In this document: piece by piece, positions 7,111-10,411 of the stretch
Position numbering within the stretch: the first letter of the stretch is position 1
How the letters are laid out: every line of letters begins with the position of its first letter
Assembly (NCBI GenBank): GCA_958438955.1
Contig: CAUBTS010000071.1
Location: 1-10,411, forward strand
Direction: 5' to 3'
Source: an uncultured Collinsella sp.
GTDB taxonomy: Bacteria > Actinomycetota > Coriobacteriia > Coriobacteriales > Coriobacteriaceae
Length of the DNA stretch: 10,411 nucleotides
Translations under genes and position numbers: made by a program
Notes under the pieces: generated by a model
Database searches by the model: none
What the model saw: only the letters and a program-made list of their open reading frames with translations
Told to the model about the DNA's origin: nothing

Positions 7111-7740
7111 ATGGCAGCTGCACAGCCGCTTAAGATTCGCATGGTTGCCGGACTTGGCAACCCTGGCGATGAGTATGCCGAGACCCGCCACAACGCCGGT
7201 TTTAAGGCGATCGACGAGCTGGCCCGTCAGGCCGGCGTCACGTACTGGAAAAACCAAGCAGGCGCCGAGGTCGCGCTCATCAATATCAACGATGCCGAGG
7301 AAGAGGGCGGCAAGCGCCAGATTGTGCTGGTCAAGCCGCAGTCGTACATGAATACCTCGGGTGGCCCCATCTCCAAGCTTTGCCGCGAATACAAAATCAA
7401 GGCCGAGGAGCTACTCGTAATCCACGACGAGCTCGATATTCCCGCCGGCGACGTGCGTGTTAAGGTGGGCGGCGGCCATGCTGGCCATAACGGCCTGCGC
7501 TCCATCATCGACAAGATGGGCAGCCGCGACTTTAGCCGTATCCGCACCGGCATCGGCAACCCTCCCGGCAAGATGGCCGTGGCAGACTACGTGCTCAAGC
7601 AGCTGCGCGCCCGCGAAGCCGAGGATTTCCAGGACACCTGCGCCCGCGCCGCAGATGCCGCCGGTCTGGCCATCGTCCACGGCGTAATCTACGCCCGCGA
7701 TCACGTAAACGGCGCCGCTTCCGCCAACGGGAAGCACTAA
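7111..7740 (+). CDS. pth: Peptidyl-tRNA hydrolase
   Basis: A 209-residue cytoplasmic enzyme that cleaves the ester bond of peptidyl-tRNAs released from stalled ribosomes and so recycles tRNA. All the family's active-site positions are present: Asn17 in GLGNPG (14-19), catalytic His27 in TRHNAG (25-30), Asn81 in YMNTSG (79-84), Asp106 in IHDELD (104-109) and Asn127 in GHNGLRS (125-131). Length fits the family (about 185-210); residues 60-68 form a short acidic insert (DAEEEGGKR). The frame is open upstream to a TTG at 7072 and an ATG at 7105. AAAGG at 7100-7104 is 6 nt from the ATG at 7111 but abuts the one at 7105, so 7111 is preferred. It follows prs across a long hairpin. No clear promoter of its own was found, so read-through from prs is possible. 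Confidence 0.96.
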   Translation: MAAAQPLKIRMVAGLGNPGDEYAETRHNAGFKAIDELARQAGVTYWKNQAGAEVALININDAEEEGGKRQIVLVKPQSYMNTSGGPISKLCREYKIKAEELLVIHDELDIPAGDVRVKVGGGHAGHNGLRSIIDKMGSRDFSRIRTGIGNPPGKMAVADYVLKQLRAREAEDFQDTCARAADAAGLAIVHGVIYARDHVNGAASANGKH

Positions 7741-7752
7741 AACCTACCATTT

Positions 7753-7930
7753 AGGGACAGGTTTATTTTGGCAGCTTTTATCTGCGGAAACGCCGCAGTC
7801 GATACATCGCAATAAACATGCTGCCACCATACATGCATAACGCCCCAAAGGGGGCCGGCCTCAACGAAGCGCGAGGCCGGCCCCCTTTGCCGTTTTGCCT
7901 GATAAAACCGACCAAAATAAACCTGTCCCT
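7753..7930. repeat. 178-bp MITE-like element with 32-bp imperfect terminal inverted repeats
   Basis: AGGGACAGGTTTATTTTGG at 7753-7771 is perfectly inverted at 7912-7930 (19 bp). The likeness continues inward to about 7784 and 7899, at roughly 28 of 32 matches. The interior holds a 17-bp hairpin and no gene. TTT flanks both ends (7750-7752 and 7931-7933), which could be a trivial 3-bp target duplication or chance. Two separate inverted copies of a short interspersed repeat would look the same. Confidence 0.6.
7846..7889 (+). terminator. Strong hairpin, likely terminator downstream of pth
   Basis: The arms 7846-7862 and 7873-7889 form a 17-bp perfect GC-rich stem (core GGGGGCCGGCC) with a 10-nt loop. 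It is followed on the plus strand by CCGTTTTG, a weak T-tract, about 106 nt after the pth stop. It lies inside the 178-bp inverted-repeat element. The A-rich 5' flank also allows function in the other direction, although no gene on the minus strand needs it. Confidence 0.6.
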
Positions 7931-7931
7931 T

Positions 7932-7961
7932 TTTGGCAGGTCACTTTTCCCGCCTGCCAAA
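7932..7961. repeat. Short perfect hairpin next to the MITE-like element
   Basis: TTTGGCAGG (7932-7940) pairs with CCTGCCAAA (7953-7961) around a 12-nt loop. It starts two bases past the right end of the 178-bp element and ends about 30 nt before the nfnA -10 box. It could be an operator, part of the repeat, or a backup terminator; no T-tract follows. Confidence 0.45.
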
Positions 7962-7990
7962 GATACACGTAAGCGACATTGCCATGAGGG

Positions 7991-7996
7991 TATAAT
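7991..7996 (+). promoter_or_regulatory. -10 box of the nfnAB promoter
   Basis: A consensus TATAAT lies 105 nt before the nfnA ATG and just past the repeat cluster. No recognisable -35 sits 16-18 nt upstream (the sequence there is CGTAAG-like), so an activator or a -10-driven promoter is possible. Transcription would start near 8002-8004, giving a leader of about 100 nt. Confidence 0.55.
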
Positions 7997-8000
7997 TTGC

Positions 8001-8073
8001 ACCGTATGTCTGCACAACGCCTGTGCGCGTACGGTTTTATTCGGGCTACCGTCCATTTCCGTGGAGGCACGGT
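8001..8073 (+). promoter_or_regulatory. nfnAB leader with four alternating complementary segments (possible attenuator)
   Basis: ACCGT at 8001-8005, ACGGT at 8031-8035, ACCGT at 8048-8052 and ACGGT at 8069-8073 can pair as 1:2, 2:3, 3:4 or 1:4. The 1:2 hairpin is the strongest: it extends to ACCGTA/TACGGT and contains an inner GCACA/TGTGC stem (8012-8016 with 8022-8026). It is followed by TTTTAT (8034-8039), a weak terminator-like run overlapping the stem end. If transcription starts at 8003, two bases of segment 1 are lost. The stems are short, so this is a hypothesis. Confidence 0.3.
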
Positions 8074-8086
8074 TCGGCGGCCCTAA
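8006..8086 (+). CDS. Possible 26-codon upstream ORF (leader peptide) before nfnA
   Basis: An ATG about 2-5 nt after the predicted transcription start opens a 26-codon frame ending in TAA at 8084-8086, before the nfnA ribosome site. It would be translated as a leaderless message, which is common in Actinobacteria. The peptide begins MSAQRLCAYGF, has one Cys and six Arg, and resembles no family I know. The frame spans the four complementary leader segments, so ribosome position could choose among hairpins. Chance occurrence of so short an ORF is quite possible. Confidence 0.2.
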   Translation: MSAQRLCAYGFIRATVHFRGGTVRRP

Positions 8087-8101
8087 CAAGAGAGGGGTTC
8101 T

Positions 8102-8941
8102 ATGTATAAGATCCTGGAGAAGACGCAGTTCTCGGAGAAGGTGTTCAAGTTCCGCATCGAGGCGCCTGCAATCGCCAAGCATGCGCACGCTGGACAGTTC
8201 CTCATGGTTCGCGCCAACGAGACGGGCGAGCGCGTCCCGTTTACCCTGGCCGGCTGGAACGGTGACGAGGGCTGGGTCGAGTTCATCTTCATGGTGATCG
8301 GCAAGACCACCGAGATGCTTTCCACCTACGAGGCCGGCGAGTCGCTGCGCGACGTCGTGGGCCCGCTGGGCGTTCCCACCGAGATGGCCGAGGGCCCCTG
8401 CGCCGTCATTGGCGGCGGCGTCGGCCTGGCAATTGCCTTCCCGGTCGCCAAGCACCTGGTCGAGACCGGTCACGAGGTGCACGCCATCATGGGCGCCCGC
8501 ACCAAGGACCTCCTGCTCATGGAGGACCAGTTCCGCGAGCTCCTCGACGAGGACCACATCCACATCACCACTGACGACGGCTCCTACGGCGAGCAGGGCG
8601 TTGTCACCGCTCCGCTGGAGCGCCTGCTGCAGGACAAGGCCGTGAGCCAGGTCTTCTGCGTCGGCCCCGTTCCGATGATGAAGTTCTCGACCCTCACCGC
8701 CCAGAAGTACGACACCCCCATCACCGCGTCGCTCAACCCCATCATGGTTGACGGCACCGGTATGTGCGGCTGCTGCCGCGTCGAGGTGGGCGGCGTGACC
8801 AAGTTCGCTTGCGTCGACGGCCCCGACTTCGATGCCACCCTGGTCGACTGGGATGACCTTCGTGCCCGCCAGGCCGCTTACCGTTCCGAAGAGGGCGAGT
8901 CCCTCAAGGCCTATGAGGAAAAGAGCTGCGCATGCCACTAG
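8102..8941 (+). CDS. nfnA: NADH-dependent reduced ferredoxin:NADP+ oxidoreductase subunit A (NfnA; PyrK/SudB-like)
   Basis: A 279-residue FAD and [2Fe-2S] protein, the small subunit of the electron-bifurcating transhydrogenase NfnAB. Family members are often labelled sulfide/dihydroorotate dehydrogenase-like FAD/NAD-binding protein. RVPFTLAGW (44-52) is the flavin-binding RxxxT/S-type motif, GPLG (87-90) follows, and GGGVGLA (104-110) is the nucleotide-binding loop. The C-terminal cluster region is DGTGMCGCC (217-225) plus FACVDGPDFDA (235-245), giving Asp217, Cys222, Cys225 and Cys237 as likely ligands. In the known Nfn structure one [2Fe-2S] ligand is Asp, consistent with the Asp here; Cys224 is extra. 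The start has AGAGGGG at 8091-8097. The last 10 nt overlap nfnB. A PyrK role is less likely, because no pyrD is adjacent and the partner is GltD-like. Confidence 0.9.
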   Translation: MYKILEKTQFSEKVFKFRIEAPAIAKHAHAGQFLMVRANETGERVPFTLAGWNGDEGWVEFIFMVIGKTTEMLSTYEAGESLRDVVGPLGVPTEMAEGPCAVIGGGVGLAIAFPVAKHLVETGHEVHAIMGARTKDLLLMEDQFRELLDEDHIHITTDDGSYGEQGVVTAPLERLLQDKAVSQVFCVGPVPMMKFSTLTAQKYDTPITASLNPIMVDGTGMCGCCRVEVGGVTKFACVDGPDFDATLVDWDDLRARQAAYRSEEGESLKAYEEKSCACH

Positions 8942-10341
8942 TTAACGGTCGTTTCGTTGCCGATATGAAGTCGCCCCGCACCCCCGATAACGAGGAGCCG
9001 GCTGCCGAGCGCGCCTGCGACTTCCGCCCCGTCGACAAGGGCTTCACCGAGGAGATGGCGCTGGCCGAGGCCGAGCGCTGCCTCAACTGCAAGAAGCCGT
9101 TCTGCGTTGAGGGCTGCCCCGTCAACATCAACATCCCCCGCTTTATCGAGCAGATCCGCGCGAAGGACTTCGGCGGTGCCCTCGATACCATCCGCGAGGA
9201 CTCCATGCTTCCCGCTATCTGCGGCCGCGTCTGCCCGCAGGAGAACCAGTGCGAGGGCAAGTGCATCCGTGGTAAGAAGTCCGAGCCCGTGGCCATCGGC
9301 CAGCTCGAGCGCTTCCTGGGTGACCGCCCCGAGCTCGCCTCCACGCCCAAGATGGCTCCCAAGAACGGCAAGAAGGTCGCCGTCGTGGGCTCTGGCCCGT
9401 CCGGCATCACCTGCGCCGGCGAGCTCGCCCGCAACGGCTTTGACGTCACCGTCTTTGAGGCCTTCTTCACCGGCGGCGGCGTGCTGGTCTACGGCATCCC
9501 CGAGTTCCGTCTGCCCAAGGCGGTCGTCAAGCGCGAGATTGACGGCCTGGAGGACATGGGCGTCAAGTTTGAGTACAACTCCGTCGTGGGCAACATGGCC
9601 ACGGCCGAGGAGCTGTTCGAGCAGGGCTTCGACGCCATCTACGTGGCGACCGGCGCAGGCCTGCCCAAGTTCCTCAATGTCCCCGGCGAGAACCTGCCCA
9701 ACGTCTTCTTCGCTAACGAGTACCTCACCCGCGTGAACCTGATGAAGGCCAACAAGTTCCCCGAGTACGACACCCCCACCAAGCACGGCAAGAACGTCGT
9801 CGTCTTTGGTGGCGGCAACGTGGCTATGGACGCCGTCCGTACCGCCAAGCGTCTGGGCGCCGAGCACGCCATCATCGCTTACCGCCGTACCGAGGACGAG
9901 ATGCCCTGCCGTCGCGCCGAGCTGCACCATGCTAAGGCCGAGGGCGTCGAGGTTCTGCCGCTCGTTTCCCCGCTCGAGTTTGTCGCTGGCGAGGACGGCT
10001 CCGTGTGCGCCGTCAAGGTCCAGAAGATGGAGCTCGGCGAGCCCGACGAGTCCGGCCGCCGTCGTCCGGTGCCCATCGAGGGCGCCATCGAGGAGATCCC
10101 CTGCGACGTCGCGATCTCGGCTATCGGCACCAACGCCAACCCCTTCGCAAAGAAGATCGGCGGCAAGATGGAGCTCAACAAGTGGGGCTACATCGTCGCT
10201 GACGAGGAGACCGGCCAGACCACCGATCCCCGCATCTGGGCCGGCGGCGACATCGTCACCGGTGCCGCTACGGTCATTCTGGCGATGGGCGCCGGCAAGA
10301 AGGCCGCCGCTTCCATCACCAAGAGCCTGCTGGGCGAGTAA
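8932..10341 (+). CDS. nfnB: NADH-dependent reduced ferredoxin:NADP+ oxidoreductase subunit B (NfnB; GltD-like)
   Basis: A 469-residue flavoprotein, the large subunit of NfnAB, in which the bifurcating FAD and NADPH site reside. Its relatives include the glutamate synthase small chain (GltD), which is how automated pipelines often name it. The N-terminal domain has two Cys clusters for [4Fe-4S] centres: C50-x2-C53-x4-C58-x3-C62 and C98-x2-C101-x5-C107-x3-C111. The FAD Rossmann loop is VVGSGPSG (151-158), the NADPH loop FGGGNVAMD (292-300), and the C-terminal flavin motif WAGGDIVTGAATVILAMGAGKKAA (436-459) closes the fold. No gltB large subunit is nearby, and the gene overlaps nfnA by 10 nt, so the Nfn assignment is preferred over glutamate synthase. 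A ribosome site lies inside nfnA (GAGGAAAAG, 8915-8923). The gene ends before a strong terminator. Confidence 0.92.
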   Translation: MPLVNGRFVADMKSPRTPDNEEPAAERACDFRPVDKGFTEEMALAEAERCLNCKKPFCVEGCPVNINIPRFIEQIRAKDFGGALDTIREDSMLPAICGRVCPQENQCEGKCIRGKKSEPVAIGQLERFLGDRPELASTPKMAPKNGKKVAVVGSGPSGITCAGELARNGFDVTVFEAFFTGGGVLVYGIPEFRLPKAVVKREIDGLEDMGVKFEYNSVVGNMATAEELFEQGFDAIYVATGAGLPKFLNVPGENLPNVFFANEYLTRVNLMKANKFPEYDTPTKHGKNVVVFGGGNVAMDAVRTAKRLGAEHAIIAYRRTEDEMPCRRAELHHAKAEGVEVLPLVSPLEFVAGEDGSVCAVKVQKMELGEPDESGRRRPVPIEGAIEEIPCDVAISAIGTNANPFAKKIGGKMELNKWGYIVADEETGQTTDPRIWAGGDIVTGAATVILAMGAGKKAAASITKSLLGE

Positions 10342-10369
10342 TCATCCGCAGCGCTAGCCATCAAACGGC

Positions 10370-10407
10370 AAAGTCCCCGTCGAGCACACGCCCGGCGGGG
10401 ACTTTTT
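10370..10407 (+). terminator. Intrinsic terminator of the nfnAB operon
   Basis: AAAGTCCCCG (10370-10379) pairs perfectly with CGGGGACTTT (10396-10405). Three further pairs, including one G-T wobble, continue into the loop, and the stem runs into a T5 tract (10403-10407). It begins 29 nt after the nfnB stop. Confidence 0.93.
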
Positions 10408-10411
10408 CTAT

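Noticed and set aside
7778..8938. A 386-codon minus-strand open frame across the pth-nfnA gap and nfnA
   Set aside because: Mostly antisense to nfnA, with no recognisable domain, and it crosses several strong palindromes and the nfnA promoter.
8938..9930. A 330-codon minus-strand open frame antisense to nfnB
   Set aside because: Shadow of a high-GC gene; the plus-strand protein has both iron-sulfur clusters and both dinucleotide loops intact.
8932..10341. Glutamate synthase small subunit (gltD)
   Set aside because: Homologous, but the partner gene is nfnA-like with a 10-nt overlap and there is no gltB; NfnB fits better.
1..10411. CRISPR array, tRNA or phage genes
   Set aside because: No regularly spaced direct repeats, cloverleaf sequence or phage-type protein was found.

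Overview
The window is GC-rich, gene-dense bacterial chromosome with strong C/G preference at third codon positions, Shine-Dalgarno-led starts, and many perfect inverted repeats in the gaps. Gene content, the fused two-domain ECF ATPase and the style of the intergenic repeats suggest a gut-type actinobacterium of the Coriobacteriia, most likely Collinsella or a close relative. That placement is inference from protein flavour and layout, not from a marker gene. No rRNA, tRNA, CRISPR array, phage gene or transposase is present.

Layout. (1) 1-680, plus strand: the 3' part of an exonuclease III gene, cut by the window edge. (2) 681-829: a convergent gap holding a long inverted repeat. (3) 830-4084, minus strand: a compact three-gene ECF (energy-coupling factor) vitamin/micronutrient importer, read ecfT (membrane scaffold) -> ecfA (two ATPase domains in one chain) -> S component (substrate binder). 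The genes overlap by 1 nt or are 4 nt apart. The linker between the two ATPase domains contains a 189-bp, exactly 63-codon segment bounded by inverted repeats, which looks like an in-frame insertion of a small element. (4) 4278-7740, plus strand: glmU, prs, pth, a housekeeping order also known from Firmicutes (there with ctc between prs and pth). glmU ends in a good intrinsic terminator, prs has its own promoter-like sequence, and a 105-nt tiered hairpin sits between prs and pth. (5) 7741-8101: a 361-bp gap with a 178-bp MITE-like element (32-bp inverted ends, internal terminator-like hairpin), a second hairpin, a TATAAT box and a leader with four alternating complementary segments and a 26-codon upstream ORF. 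(6) 8102-10341: nfnA and nfnB, overlapping by 10 nt, followed by a strong terminator at the window end.

How the genes work together. GlmU makes UDP-GlcNAc for peptidoglycan, Prs makes PRPP for nucleotides, His, Trp and NAD, and Pth recycles peptidyl-tRNA. NfnAB is a flavin-based electron-bifurcating transhydrogenase coupling ferredoxin, NADH and NADPH pools, as expected of an anaerobe. The ECF cassette imports an unidentified small nutrient. The protein-coding content is mostly ordinary. The unusual content is in the repeats and in the nfnAB leader.
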